Below the pieces are notes generated by a model. It did not search any database and was not told the DNA's origin. It saw only the letters and a program-made list of their open reading frames with translations. The translations under genes were made by a program, and so were the position numbers. 64,000 nucleotides of DNA from the NCBI GenBank assembly GCA_964598845.1, contig CAZRDM010000005.1, positions 1 through 64,000 on the forward strand, given 5' to 3'. Source of the stretch: FEN-987 sp964598845. GTDB taxonomy: Archaea; Thermoproteota; Bathyarchaeia; 40CM-2-53-6. Of the stretch, positions 8,429 to 17,137 are shown piece by piece. How positions within the stretch are numbered: the first letter of the stretch is position 1; each line of letters opens with the position of its first letter.

Positions 8429-9865
8429 CTATTTTTCCTTGGGAACTTTCCCTTCAGCGGATTGAACGATCTTCCTTAACTCAACGGAAACATCGCGCGG
8501 GATCGCGGTCGGCTGATGTTTCTTCAAGATATCCATAGCCATGTTTCTGGCGACGTTCCGAAGATCTGGTGATCCCGCACGCAACCAGGCGTCCGCCGTC
8601 TCCCTGTTCGTCAGAGTTGGAATCCAGTGTTCGCTATTGAAGTGCTGCAGTGTATGTTTCTCCTTCATGAAGTTCCCTTCGAACTGAACTTTCTTGATGA
8701 TATCAATGGCGAGGTTCTCTTCTGAAAAGTCTACTCCGGAGAGGGTTCTCTTGATCATGCCTACCATTTCATTGTCCACGACTAATTGCTCGTAGCTCGC
8801 TATTGACTCAGAAGCTGTCAGCCCCATGCCGACTATCATGTTAAGTCCACCGAGCGCAGGAAGGATCGCGGTCAGCATCTTCTCGTAACCTGATTGAGCA
8901 TCCAGCGTCTTCGCATCGCAAAGGAGTCCTCCCCCAGCCGAGGGAATATCGTAGTATCTCGCCATTTGAGCGAGACATATGTGAAGGAGACCAAACTCCG
9001 GGCTCCCAAACACTACGTTGCCCGTCCTCATATCTATCGACCGAGCCCACGTCGCAGATATTATGGGAGAGCGTGGGTTGACCAGTCTGGTTAAGACGAC
9101 CGCGGCTAACAACTCAGCGACATTGAGCGCCAATGTTCCAGCCAACGTTACCGGACAGTTCGCGCCAGCCATGGGCCCGGAATCAACGAATGTGGGTATG
9201 CCCACTTTGGTTGCTTCCAGAAGAGCCTCTGTGCCCCCTGGATCGTGTTGCAAGGGGCTTGGCAAGCAGACCAGCATAGTCATAATGGGGTTCTTGGCTA
9301 GTTCATCTTCTCCGCCGCAGATCAGAGATCCCATTCGGATCGCGTCAATCGCTCCGTCGCGGTCTAGAGACTGGTTCAGAATGTGTTTCCCTGTGTTCTC
9401 GAAGGCTATCAGCCACTGGTACCTATCGCCTATCTCCAGACGAACGTCCATTGGGTTGCCCATAGTGAGAATGAAGTCAACGTGCTCCATAGCGTCGGCG
9501 AGTCTCGTCAGTTTCTCCAAGTCGCTCTTGACGAGTGCGCGATACTCATTGCTCTCCGGATCAATTATCCTCGTGGCGAAGCCCACAGTTCCAAAGTGGA
9601 TCTCGCCCTCCCCTATCTCGAACCTGTATCTGGGGTCTCTGCCGTGCAGGGTGGCTCTGTGAGGAGTTTTCCTTATGCATTCCTCGACCAAATAGTGAGG
9701 CATCTTGACGACTTGGTTCTTGTAATCGACCTCAGCCCCTGCGCTTTCGCAGAGTTTCATGGCTTCTTGGAGCGGGACCTTCACTCCAACCCTTTCCAGT
9801 ATCTCCAAACTCGCCAAGTGCAACCTATGCAATTGATCCCTTGACAGAACTTCTAGGCGTACCAT
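8429..9865 (-). CDS. MttB-family (COG5598) methylamine-type corrinoid methyltransferase, non-Pyl
   Basis: This 478-residue TIM-barrel protein of the trimethylamine methyltransferase family would transfer a methyl group from a quaternary or tertiary amine to a corrinoid protein. Family blocks include the N-terminal LHLASLEILERVGV helix, CPVTLAGTLALNVAE, and the DAKTLDAQSGYEKM loop around residues 317-330. This loop is roughly where M. barkeri MttB carries pyrrolysine. No UAG interrupts this frame, so it belongs to the non-Pyl branch, of which a glycine betaine methyltransferase (MtgB) is the characterised example. It lies 135 bases downstream of the complete Liv-type transporter on the same strand, suggesting that the transporter imports its substrate. 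It ends in TAG. Confidence 0.9.
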   Translation of the reverse strand: MVRLEVLSRDQLHRLHLASLEILERVGVKVPLQEAMKLCESAGAEVDYKNQVVKMPHYLVEECIRKTPHRATLHGRDPRYRFEIGEGEIHFGTVGFATRIIDPESNEYRALVKSDLEKLTRLADAMEHVDFILTMGNPMDVRLEIGDRYQWLIAFENTGKHILNQSLDRDGAIDAIRMGSLICGGEDELAKNPIMTMLVCLPSPLQHDPGGTEALLEATKVGIPTFVDSGPMAGANCPVTLAGTLALNVAELLAAVVLTRLVNPRSPIISATWARSIDMRTGNVVFGSPEFGLLHICLAQMARYYDIPSAGGGLLCDAKTLDAQSGYEKMLTAILPALGGLNMIVGMGLTASESIASYEQLVVDNEMVGMIKRTLSGVDFSEENLAIDIIKKVQFEGNFMKEKHTLQHFNSEHWIPTLTNRETADAWLRAGSPDLRNVARNMAMDILKKHQPTAIPRDVSVELRKIVQSAEGKVPKEK

Positions 9866-10000
9866 TCCACATCACTCACATTCCATTATCGTTACCAAAT
9901 ACTCCTCCCGGATTGAAGAACAGACGATTCGCAAGATGTGAGCTGAAAACGTCGCGCTTGAGCCCCGCGGACGAGCAAGTTCCTATCATGTTCAGGCTTC

Positions 10001-10963
10001 TTACCTCCTGCGTAGCGAGGGGATGAGTCCCACAATTCCATTTCGTAGGAACTTCAATGCGATCAATATGACGAGTGTGAAGATCAGTTGCTGGATTCCG
10101 GCCCCGTAGGCTCGGATTACTTCGGCCGTCGGGTACAGGAGAAAGGCTCCGAACAAGGGGCCGAAAAATGTTCCAAGCCCTCCAATGATCGATGCCGCTA
10201 TCACCATAACCATTATTGTAGTGAAATCGGCTATGGCGGGACTGATGTATCCTAGGAAGTGAGCATAGAAGCTTCCTGCCAAGCCTACCCAGAAACTGCT
10301 GATCCCGAAAACGGAGACTTTGAGCCATACAACGTTGATTCCATAGGCCCCGATGGCGTCTTCGTCGTCACCCATGGCGATCAATGAGAGACCGTAGTTC
10401 GAATTTATCAACTTGAAAGTCGTTAGAACGCAGATAGCAAGAATCGCCAGACTTGCGTAGTAATAGTAGACGGGTATGGCCAAAGGGGAAGAGGGGAGCA
10501 GAAGCCTTGTTGGCAACCCCTTCAGTCCCCCAGTTTTCTCATACTCGGCGACCAGTAAGAGCTGAACCATCCCGGCAAATCCCCAAGTCGCCAAGGCGAA
10601 ATATATGCCCCTCAACCTCAAACAGATCCATCCCAAAGCCAGCCCAACAGCTGCAGCCAAGACTCCTCCAACGAGTAACCCGAGTACTGGCGGAAAATTG
10701 GTGGCATTGATCAAGAAAGCCGAGCTGTAGCCCCCTACAGCGAGTAGCCCTGTGTGGGCGAAACTTAGTTGCCCACCGTACCCAAGGATAAGATCCCAGC
10801 TCACCGCCAGAATCGCGTAGAAATTGCACAGGACCAAAACAAACATGAGATATGAATCCCCAGCTAGTGGGAGTGGTAGAACTGCCAACACGACAAGCAA
10901 GGCGAGTAGAGTCATACGCTTTGGGGAAGCCAGAAGGCTTTGCTTCGCGAACCTAATCTTCAA
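10001..10963 (-). CDS. livM: Branched-chain amino acid-type ABC transporter permease LivM
   Basis: This is a 320-residue hydrophobic protein with about eight to ten membrane helices. It carries the LivM signature GYGGQLSFAHTGLLAVGGYSS, near which the cytoplasmic loop couples to the ATPase. A basic N-terminus (KIRFAKQSLLASPKR) orients it in the membrane. It is the last gene of the five-gene unit livK-livH-livG-livF-livM read on the minus strand and starts 7 bases after livF. The cargo may be a betaine or methylated amino acid rather than leucine, given the MttB-family gene that follows. That is inference from context. Confidence 0.9.
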   Translation of the reverse strand: MKIRFAKQSLLASPKRMTLLALLVVLAVLPLPLAGDSYLMFVLVLCNFYAILAVSWDLILGYGGQLSFAHTGLLAVGGYSSAFLINATNFPPVLGLLVGGVLAAAVGLALGWICLRLRGIYFALATWGFAGMVQLLLVAEYEKTGGLKGLPTRLLLPSSPLAIPVYYYYASLAILAICVLTTFKLINSNYGLSLIAMGDDEDAIGAYGINVVWLKVSVFGISSFWVGLAGSFYAHFLGYISPAIADFTTIMVMVIAASIIGGLGTFFGPLFGAFLLYPTAEVIRAYGAGIQQLIFTLVILIALKFLRNGIVGLIPSLRRR

Positions 10964-10970
10964 AGTAACT

Positions 10971-11708
10971 TCAGCCTCCCAGATATTTCTCCTTCACACG
11001 CTTGTCTTTCAGCAACTCCTCACTGGGACCCTCAAGAACCACTTTCCCAGTCTCCAACACGTATCCCTTGCTGCTTATCCTAAGCGCGTGGGAGACGTGT
11101 TGCTCAGCAAGAAGAATCGTCACTCCTTCGTTGTGTATCCTTTCTAGATCATCGAATATGGCGAGCACAACCTTTGGGCCCAAGCCGAGGGAGGGCTCAT
11201 CTAACATGAGTACCTCAGGTCTTGACATGAGGGCCCTACCTACGTTCAACATCTGTTGTTCGCCACCGCTCATTGTTCCAGCGTACTGTTTCATTCTGTC
11301 CTTCAGCCTGGGTAGAAGTTGAAACACCCATTCCAACGTGGTTTGTCTGAGGTCCCAAGCCCTACGAGTTTGAGCCCCAACGAGAAGATTCTCGAGTACG
11401 GTCATCTGCGGGAAAATCGCCCTGACTTCGGGTACCAAAGCCACACCTAGGTCGACGATACGAGTTGAGGGAAGATTCTCGATCCTCTCGTCTTTGAGAG
11501 TGATTGAACCTGCGGTCGGCTTGAGGACTCCGATCACAGTGTTCAATGTCGTCGACTTGCCTGCTCCATTACTTCCAATCAGCGAAACGAATTCGCCTTT
11601 CGGAACATGGAGGGAAACATTCCAGAGTGCTTGAAGTTTGCCGTAAGAGACGTCTATCCCTTTCACCTCTAACATTTCCGCACCCTCACAGCATGTATCT
11701 TTCTCCAA
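10971..11708 (-). CDS. livF: Branched-chain amino acid-type ABC transporter ATPase LivF
   Basis: This is a 245-residue ATPase of the LivF type. It has Walker A GSNGAGKST, the signature MSGGEQQMLNVGRAL, Walker B VLMLDEPSLGLGP and the H-loop LLAEQHV. It couples ATP hydrolysis to transport with LivG and the two permeases. Its annotated start lies within the last 23 bases of livG. An internal start at MLEVKGIDVSYG (about 10 codons later) is also plausible and would remove the overlap. It ends in TGA. Confidence 0.92.
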   Translation of the reverse strand: MEKDTCCEGAEMLEVKGIDVSYGKLQALWNVSLHVPKGEFVSLIGSNGAGKSTTLNTVIGVLKPTAGSITLKDERIENLPSTRIVDLGVALVPEVRAIFPQMTVLENLLVGAQTRRAWDLRQTTLEWVFQLLPRLKDRMKQYAGTMSGGEQQMLNVGRALMSRPEVLMLDEPSLGLGPKVVLAIFDDLERIHNEGVTILLAEQHVSHALRISSKGYVLETGKVVLEGPSEELLKDKRVKEKYLGG

Positions 11709-12387
11709 GATACGCTTCGACGACTTTCTGGGAGTTGGCTATTTCGCTGGGGGATCCTTCAGCGATTTTTTCTCCCTCATGCAAGACGGCGAGTCGATCA
11801 GCCGTTTTCATGATAGCCCTCATTACATGCTCAACCCAGAGTATTGTAAGTCCGGCATCCCTAATCTTGCTGAGCAGGAGCATTGTTTCTTCCATTTCAG
11901 TGGGATTTAGCCCAGCCATCACTTCATCGATCATTAGAACGGTTGGACCCGTAGCAAGCGCCCTCGCAAGTTCAAGCATTCTCATTTGGTGCGTAGTCAG
12001 ATTCTTGGCCAGTGTGTCCTCTATTGCTTGGAGCCCAACCTGTTCGAGACTGCGGGATGCAATTTCACGATCACCACGAGAAACAACTACAACGTTCTGA
12101 AACACAGTCAATCTCAGAAAGGGTCGAGGGATCTGAAAGGTCCTCGATATTCCCATTCTACAAACTTGATAATTCCTTGCGCCGGTGATATCCTTCCCCT
12201 CGAAAATCACCTTTCCGGCTGTGGGCCTGTAGAAACCTGTAACACAGTTAATGAGCGTCGTTTTTCCTGAGCCATTTGGCCCTATCAATCCAAGAATCTC
12301 GCCCTTACCAAGCTCCAAGTCAACCTCTTTGAGGGCGACGAGGCCGCCGAAACGTTTTGTTAATCCTTGGCACTGGACCAGAGCCAT
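11686..12387 (-). CDS. livG: Branched-chain amino acid-type ABC transporter ATPase LivG
   Basis: This is a 233-residue LivG-type ATPase. Walker A is GPNGSGKTT, followed by the LivG-specific MGISRTFQIPRPF segment. Walker B reads VLMIDEVMAGLNPTE and the H-loop IL-WVEHVM. The ABC signature is degenerate (LTTHQMRMLELARAL instead of LSGGQ), a known feature of LivG proteins. It partners with LivF, whose start it overlaps. The fragment at 1-158 is a second, broken member of the same family. Confidence 0.92.
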   Translation of the reverse strand: MALVQCQGLTKRFGGLVALKEVDLELGKGEILGLIGPNGSGKTTLINCVTGFYRPTAGKVIFEGKDITGARNYQVCRMGISRTFQIPRPFLRLTVFQNVVVVSRGDREIASRSLEQVGLQAIEDTLAKNLTTHQMRMLELARALATGPTVLMIDEVMAGLNPTEMEETMLLLSKIRDAGLTILWVEHVMRAIMKTADRLAVLHEGEKIAEGSPSEIANSQKVVEAYLGERYML

Positions 12388-12423
12388 CGCGATCTCTCAG
12401 CCAATAGCTTGATCATATTCCTG

Positions 12424-13302
12424 CTAACTTGTTTGGCCGAATAATCCTGTGGGCCTGAAGACTAAGACGAGGAGGAGCACAAGGTACATGGCAACATCGG
12501 CGTAGGCTGGTGATAGGTACCCGGCCACAAAACTGTGAGTGAGCCCTACTATCAAGGCGCCGATTAGGGCACCCTTCATTGACCCTAATCCTCCAAGGAC
12601 CATTATGACAAAGCTCAGGACCAGCGGTGTCCAGCCAATGTTCGGCCAGACCCCGTACACGGGGGTCAGGAGTGCGCCCGAGAGAGCAGCCAAGCCGGCG
12701 CCGGCCCCATACGCGAAGAGACATGCTCGCCCAACACTTATCCCACTAATGATGGCCCCAGCCCGGTTCTGGGCAACAGCTCTCCATGCTCTTCCTGTTC
12801 TCGTGTTCATGATGAAATAATAGACGAAAAGGAGACTTGCGAGAGAGACGGCCATGGCTACCACCCTGTTCATGCTCAGAGTTACCAGCAATATCTCCAG
12901 ACTGCCTGGAACAAACGGAGGCGTCGAGTGGACAAATGGACCCCATACCTCTTTGGCGAGATTCTGAAGCAGTACAGACATGGACATGGTCCCGAGCATT
13001 GCGTACTCGAATGGCCTAGCCATTACCTTGGTGTAAGTATCCCTGATCAAGAGTCTTTCAACAACGAAACCTACAAGCATCCCGGCAGATATTGCAACAA
13101 ACAAACTTATGACGGGTGGGAGGCCGAATGCAACCGTTGCGAAGTACAAGGCGTATCCGCCTATCATGTAGTATTCTCCGTGGGCGAAGTTTGAGAGTCT
13201 CATCACGCCGTAGATCAAGGTTAGACCTGTGCTCATGAGAGCATAGATTAGCCCTAGCACTACTCCCGTTAGTATGAAGTCAAAAAAGAGTGGTGGAAGC
13301 AC
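12424..13302 (-). CDS. livH: Branched-chain amino acid-type ABC transporter permease LivH
   Basis: This is a 292-residue integral membrane permease with about eight helices. It carries the LivH hallmarks GLTLIYGVMRLSNFAHGEYYMIGGY near residue 27-50 and NRAGAIISGISVGR in the middle, plus a glycine-rich GGLGSMKGALIGALIVGL helix. It starts 15 bases after the binding protein gene and precedes livG by 36 bases, so it is part of the same transcription unit. The start codon is ATG. It ends in TAG. Confidence 0.9.
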   Translation of the reverse strand: MLPPLFFDFILTGVVLGLIYALMSTGLTLIYGVMRLSNFAHGEYYMIGGYALYFATVAFGLPPVISLFVAISAGMLVGFVVERLLIRDTYTKVMARPFEYAMLGTMSMSVLLQNLAKEVWGPFVHSTPPFVPGSLEILLVTLSMNRVVAMAVSLASLLFVYYFIMNTRTGRAWRAVAQNRAGAIISGISVGRACLFAYGAGAGLAALSGALLTPVYGVWPNIGWTPLVLSFVIMVLGGLGSMKGALIGALIVGLTHSFVAGYLSPAYADVAMYLVLLLVLVFRPTGLFGQTS

Positions 13303-13317
13303 GTTGAACTCAGCTGG

Positions 13318-14556
13318 TTAGATGGGTGGATAGATTTGCTTGGCGTTTGCTGCCTCTTGTTGGAATTCAGTGAACTCAAACGTATACTGAGTCATTCCAA
13401 TCCATTGATGCCAGAGTATGCTTGCTGGGTCCGGGTCATTCTCCAAGGTAATCGTTCCAGTGGTGCCTTCGATATTTATGTTCTCAATGTATTTTGCCAG
13501 CGTGTCCGGATCCGTCGATCCTGTCTTCTCAATCGCCTCAGCTAGGATCCTTAGAGTGTCCCAGTACCACATGAGAGCAATGAACGGGGCTTTCCCGTAC
13601 TTGGTCCGATAGAGACCCATGAACTCCTCACCCGCCGGTGTCAACTTCATGGCGGGCGAGTAGTATGTTGGGAACATGGTGCCCACTGCTCCCTGGGCCA
13701 TCAGTTCCCAGAAGGATTTCGGATCCCAAGTGGGGCAGTCGTTTCCAAAGTATATCTTGATGCCAGCTTGCGTCAATCCCATCTCCACCGCTTGCTTGGC
13801 TGCGACGAATGCGTGGGGGACATTCAGATGGATGACGAGTACATCGGGTTGGGGTGTTATCCCCTTCACTCTGCTCAGCTCCGCGCTGTAGTCCGCTTTA
13901 CCCATTGCTGCAGGTATGAAGGTGAACTGTACCTCGGGATACTTCTGTGGAGCCCAGTAGATCAATGAGTCTCTTTGGCCAAACCCGTATGGGGACTCCT
14001 CGACTATCACCGCGATATTCTTCCATCCTGCGAACTTGAAGAAGTCGATAGACTGGCCTGCGATCAATGAGTTGTAGACGCCCACTCTGAAGACATACTT
14101 GTAGTGCCCCCTTGTAATGTCGTCCGCCCAACTATATGTGACGAACATGATTACTGGTGCCTTCTCTGTAGCCTCGGCAACTGGAAGAGCAACGAGACTC
14201 TCCCACGGACCGACCAAACCCACTATCTTGTCCTTGGTCACCATTCTCTGGAGATGCGATATGGCCACGGAAGGATCCAATGTCTGGTCCGCTTGAACAA
14301 GCTCCAGTTGTCTCCCCAGGACGCCTCCTTGCTGATTCTTCCACTCTACGAAAAGTTGCGCAGTCTCAAGTATCAGCTTTCCTGAGACATAGTCTCCCGG
14401 AGGCGAGAGAGGGGTTATCACTCCAATCTTCAATGCCTCAGCTGGTTTCGGCCAAGCAAAGTAAACTCCAACAGCAGCCGCGACAACAATGACGACAACG
14501 ACGACAACAGCCTGAATCTTCGTGATTGCGCTTCTATTCACGGAAACATGCCACAT
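13318..14556 (-). CDS. livK: Branched-chain amino acid-type ABC transporter substrate-binding protein
   Basis: This is a 412-residue periplasmic-binding-fold protein (type I, Leu/Ile/Val family). A single N-terminal membrane helix after the RSAITKIQ segment anchors it to the outside of the cell, as in archaeal binding proteins. The mature part begins LKIGVITPLSPPGDYVSGK, the family's first strand. The ligand is unknown. An MttB-family methyltransferase downstream suggests a methylated amine. The start is ATG at 14556. A GAGGTG about 13 bases upstream and an internal GTG four codons later leave it slightly uncertain. The same ITKIQ anchor occurs in the peptide-binding protein at 32512, which argues for one host lineage. 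Confidence 0.9.
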   Translation of the reverse strand: MWHVSVNRSAITKIQAVVVVVVIVVAAAVGVYFAWPKPAEALKIGVITPLSPPGDYVSGKLILETAQLFVEWKNQQGGVLGRQLELVQADQTLDPSVAISHLQRMVTKDKIVGLVGPWESLVALPVAEATEKAPVIMFVTYSWADDITRGHYKYVFRVGVYNSLIAGQSIDFFKFAGWKNIAVIVEESPYGFGQRDSLIYWAPQKYPEVQFTFIPAAMGKADYSAELSRVKGITPQPDVLVIHLNVPHAFVAAKQAVEMGLTQAGIKIYFGNDCPTWDPKSFWELMAQGAVGTMFPTYYSPAMKLTPAGEEFMGLYRTKYGKAPFIALMWYWDTLRILAEAIEKTGSTDPDTLAKYIENINIEGTTGTITLENDPDPASILWHQWIGMTQYTFEFTEFQQEAANAKQIYPPI

Positions 14557-14598
14557 GGCTCTTGCATGTCACCTCGCAAAATAATGGACGGACCAGTG

Positions 14599-14629
14599 CA
14601 TATATCAGGTGCACATATAGGCTATATAC
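14599..14629 (-). promoter_or_regulatory. Candidate promoter region of the liv operon
   Basis: Three TATA-like elements (around 14622-14628, 14614-14619 and 14599-14604) lie within 30 bases, 45-75 bases before the binding-protein start. They flank a GTGCAC palindrome at about 14609-14614, giving a roughly symmetrical AT-GTGCAC-AT block that could also be a regulator site. The rest of 14557-14959 holds only a possible short-chain dehydrogenase scrap, listed separately. Confidence 0.4.
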
Positions 14630-14785
14630 GATACGATTAGGTATAGAAATCGAAACTAAAACCTATACACAATGAAGCATGTCGATACTTCAGCGATTCT
14701 TAGGTCTTCCACGCCCGAAAGGGATTTCGCGTCCCCAACGTTCAAATCCTCAATTTCTCGGAATTCTCCTCAAGGCCTGCTGTCA

Positions 14786-14884
14786 AGAAAATGGTGGCAG
14801 GGGTCATCGATCTCAACTTGAAGGGCAATTTGTGCAGTCAGGCCGTCCGGAGAGGGATGACGAAACGGAAGGAAGAACAGTAAA
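14786..14884 (+). pseudogene. Scrap of a short-chain dehydrogenase gene
   Basis: One frame reads KKMVAGVIDLNLKGNLCSQAV followed by RRGMTKRKEEQ and a TAA. This resembles the central SDR segment (VIDVNLKGVFLCSQAV-RGM-KRKEG) that precedes the catalytic serine strand. Only about 30 residues match, with no Rossmann start upstream and no YxxxK downstream. It lies in the 403-base gap between the liv operon and the next gene, and I interpret it as a decayed gene piece. The match is short, so chance cannot be excluded. Confidence 0.35.
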
Positions 14885-14959
14885 GAGAAGATGAGTCTGT
14901 GCTTGAGAGTGATGTAGAGTGATAAGTGCTCAAATCGAGGCGGACACGCTAAGCTTCCA

Positions 14960-15973
14960 CTAGCGGTGTCCTTGCTTCTCAAGCATCTTGGCGATTAGTT
15001 CCTTTCCGATTCGTTGCACTGCTTCCTCTGGATCCGGTCCGAAAGGTAGGCAGAAAATTAGGTGGCCAACTCCTCTCTTGATCTGATCTAGGCACTTGGC
15101 GAGGCATCTCTCAACGGTTCCGGCGGCAGAGAGTACATCAATCATCCTGTCGGTCACAAGGTCGACGGCTGCCTCTGGTTCTTTCTTTTCGATTGCTTGT
15201 CGAATCGCGTCTTGATCCTGACGTTTGATGCCCGAAGCGGCAAGTGCTTCGGTTCTACCCCAAGCCACAAGGTCGAGGACTATTTCGCGGGCAACATCTT
15301 TGGCTTCGGCTTCATCATCTGATATTGAGATTACAAGCGAATTTGTCACATCAATCTCATCCATATCCCGACCGATTCTATCAGCTCCCTTTTGCACGTG
15401 TCCGATTGCCGTTGGAAGATAATCCGAGTTAAATGTCAAGAGTACACCGTCTGCTATTTCGCCAGCCAAACCGAGCATCCGCGGACCGGACGCTCCGAGG
15501 TAAATCGGGATGTCATACGTTGCCTTGGCTAACGACACATCGAATACTTGGAATCCTGGGCTCTTCGTCGTAACGATCTCGCCATTGAACAGCTTTCTAC
15601 AGGTATTAACAGCATCCTTCACAGTTGTTAACGGCTTACGCCGCGATGAACCAGTCATAGCAAGCCTTTCGCTGGAACCGGCACCCAGACCTAGGACCGC
15701 TCGCCTCTTCGATAAGGCATCCAGTGCGAGTATTGATGCGGCGATCAATGCGGGGTTTCGAGTGTAAGGATTGCATATCGATGTGCCAAGGCTTACGGTC
15801 TTGGTGTTGAGTGCTATGGCGCTTAGAGTGACGAAGACATCGCCGTAGGGTGGGGAAGGGCTGTTGTCGCAAACCCAGACATGCTCGATCCTATTTGCCT
15901 CGGCGATTCTCGCCAGCGCAATGACTTCCTCATGCGGCATGGTCGGCTCAAGAGCAATTCCAAACTTAACCAT
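14960..15973 (-). CDS. F420-dependent LLM-class oxidoreductase (Mer-like)
   Basis: This is a 337-residue LLM (luciferase-like) TIM-barrel protein close to methylene-H4MPT reductase and F420-dependent dehydrogenases. The N-terminal strand VKFGIALEP, the GLGAGSSERLAM loop after strand 4 and the IYLGASGPRMLGLAGEIADG block are family landmarks for F420 binding and the non-prolyl cis-peptide region. It differs from the genuine Mer at 52419-53411 in the DHYNN region (here VCDNSPSPPYGD), so its substrate is probably something other than methylene-H4MPT. It ends in TAG, divergent from nothing obvious, and is followed by the corrinoid protein gene on the same strand upstream. Confidence 0.85.
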   Translation of the reverse strand: MVKFGIALEPTMPHEEVIALARIAEANRIEHVWVCDNSPSPPYGDVFVTLSAIALNTKTVSLGTSICNPYTRNPALIAASILALDALSKRRAVLGLGAGSSERLAMTGSSRRKPLTTVKDAVNTCRKLFNGEIVTTKSPGFQVFDVSLAKATYDIPIYLGASGPRMLGLAGEIADGVLLTFNSDYLPTAIGHVQKGADRIGRDMDEIDVTNSLVISISDDEAEAKDVAREIVLDLVAWGRTEALAASGIKRQDQDAIRQAIEKKEPEAAVDLVTDRMIDVLSAAGTVERCLAKCLDQIKRGVGHLIFCLPFGPDPEEAVQRIGKELIAKMLEKQGHR

Positions 15974-16346
15974 CTCTCACGATTCCCTCATGCAAGGTGG
16001 ATTTCTTAAAAGTCGTGAAGATTGACAGACGCCCGAAAGCAGCATCGCGATTAGAAGAAAACTCATCTGCTATTTAGCCTATTTTCTTTAAAGCGTCATC
16101 ATGGAGCGGGAAGGGTATCGGTTGTCTAGAATAAGGTCCAACGAACTGCTGAAGCGAGAATCTGCCCGTTAGTGGCGTTTTCCAGACCTAACGTCGACTT
16201 GGCCTTGAGCTCAACCCCTGTCCTAACGCTGGACTTCTCCTGCAGCTCAAATGCTACCATGCGCGCCCTATATGTAGCTCCTCTCCCTTATGAGTCGAGG
16301 AGAGGCTGCTATCAGACTCCTTCTCGCGCAGTTGAAGATGCTGCAC
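15974..16346. other. Gene-free gap of 373 bases
   Basis: I see no convincing coding frame here. Near 16281-16310 an imperfect inverted repeat (CCTCTC and GAGAGG separated by about 14 bases) lies just downstream of the corrinoid protein gene and could be part of its 3' end. Short AT-rich stretches near 16060-16100 and the TATATG near 16271 are weak promoter candidates for the LLM gene but are not well placed. Confidence 0.3.
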
Positions 16347-17003
16347 TTAGCTTATGCCGAGCACTCTCTTAGTCACATTCACGGCTTCGATCGCGTTCTC
16401 TCCATATCCGTCTGCGCCGATCTCCTTAGCCCAGTCTTGGGTAACAGGCGCGCCGCCAACCATGACCTTCACCTTGCCTCGCATCCCCTCTGATACTAGG
16501 GCCTTCACGATTTCGTGTTGCATGGGCATGGTCGTACTCAGGAGCGCGGAAGAGGCCACAACGTTTGCCCTTACTTCCTTGGATTTATCGATGAATTGGT
16601 TGACAGGTACGTCCTTGCCTAGGTCGTGGACTTCAAATCCAGCTGCGAACAACATCGAGGCCACGATGTTCTTCCCTATGTCATGAATATCCCCAGCAAC
16701 GGTTCCGATGACGATCTTGCCTAGAGATTTCCGTTCTGCCTTGGCTTTCGCGATTCTCGGCTCAAGAATCTCGCTCAAAGCCTTCTTTGAAGCCTCGGCC
16801 GCAGCCACCAGGTGCATCAGGAATAGCTCCCCGGACCCGAACTTCTCACCGACGATCTTCAGACCTTTAGTTAGGCCTTCTTCAATGATCTTCAAGGGAT
16901 CTATGCCAGCGTTAAGGGCCTTGTTTGTTGCTTCCATCACTTTTTCTACGTCAAAAGTCTGAACCGCGGCTACAACTTCATCCAATTCGTTCTGTTTAGA
17001 CAG
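16347..17003 (-). CDS. Methylamine-type corrinoid protein (MtmC/MtbC/MttC family)
   Basis: This is a cobalamin-binding methyl carrier of about 218 residues. An N-terminal four-helix cap is followed by a B12-binding Rossmann domain with the lower-ligand motif DIHDIGK (Asp-x-His-x-x-Gly), then the SALLSTTMP and VGGAPVTQDWA loops typical of MttC/MtbC. It accepts methyl groups from MttB- or MtbB-type enzymes and hands them to MtrH or CoM methyltransferases. It is the only corrinoid protein in the window and may serve several methyltransferases. The start is placed at CTG 17003 because AGGTGA lies six bases upstream. TTG at 16985 (MDEVVAAV) is the alternative and lacks a ribosome site. It ends in TAA. 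Confidence 0.93.
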   Translation of the reverse strand: MSKQNELDEVVAAVQTFDVEKVMEATNKALNAGIDPLKIIEEGLTKGLKIVGEKFGSGELFLMHLVAAAEASKKALSEILEPRIAKAKAERKSLGKIVIGTVAGDIHDIGKNIVASMLFAAGFEVHDLGKDVPVNQFIDKSKEVRANVVASSALLSTTMPMQHEIVKALVSEGMRGKVKVMVGGAPVTQDWAKEIGADGYGENAIEAVNVTKRVLGIS

Positions 17004-17137
17004 TCTCTTTCACCTACTCGGCTATCAGTTACAGCTATTTAGGCCCCTGGGTTCTTCATTTGAATCTTATTGTTGGTTTTCTCCGCTTGCATTCGGTCAG
17101 GCTTTATAGAAAGACGGTGCCTGAGCGTATCAAGTCC

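Noticed and set aside
9018..9662. 214-codon plus-strand frame opposite the MttB-family gene
   Set aside because: Antisense shadow of a well-supported methyltransferase; product is Ser/Pro-rich and unrecognised.
11546..12100. 184-codon plus-strand frame across the livF-livG junction
   Set aside because: Antisense to two conserved ATPases; Ser-rich product typical of shadow frames.
14735..14760. GTTCAAATC resembling a tRNA T loop
   Set aside because: No flanking stem pairs, acceptor or anticodon arms could be built around it.
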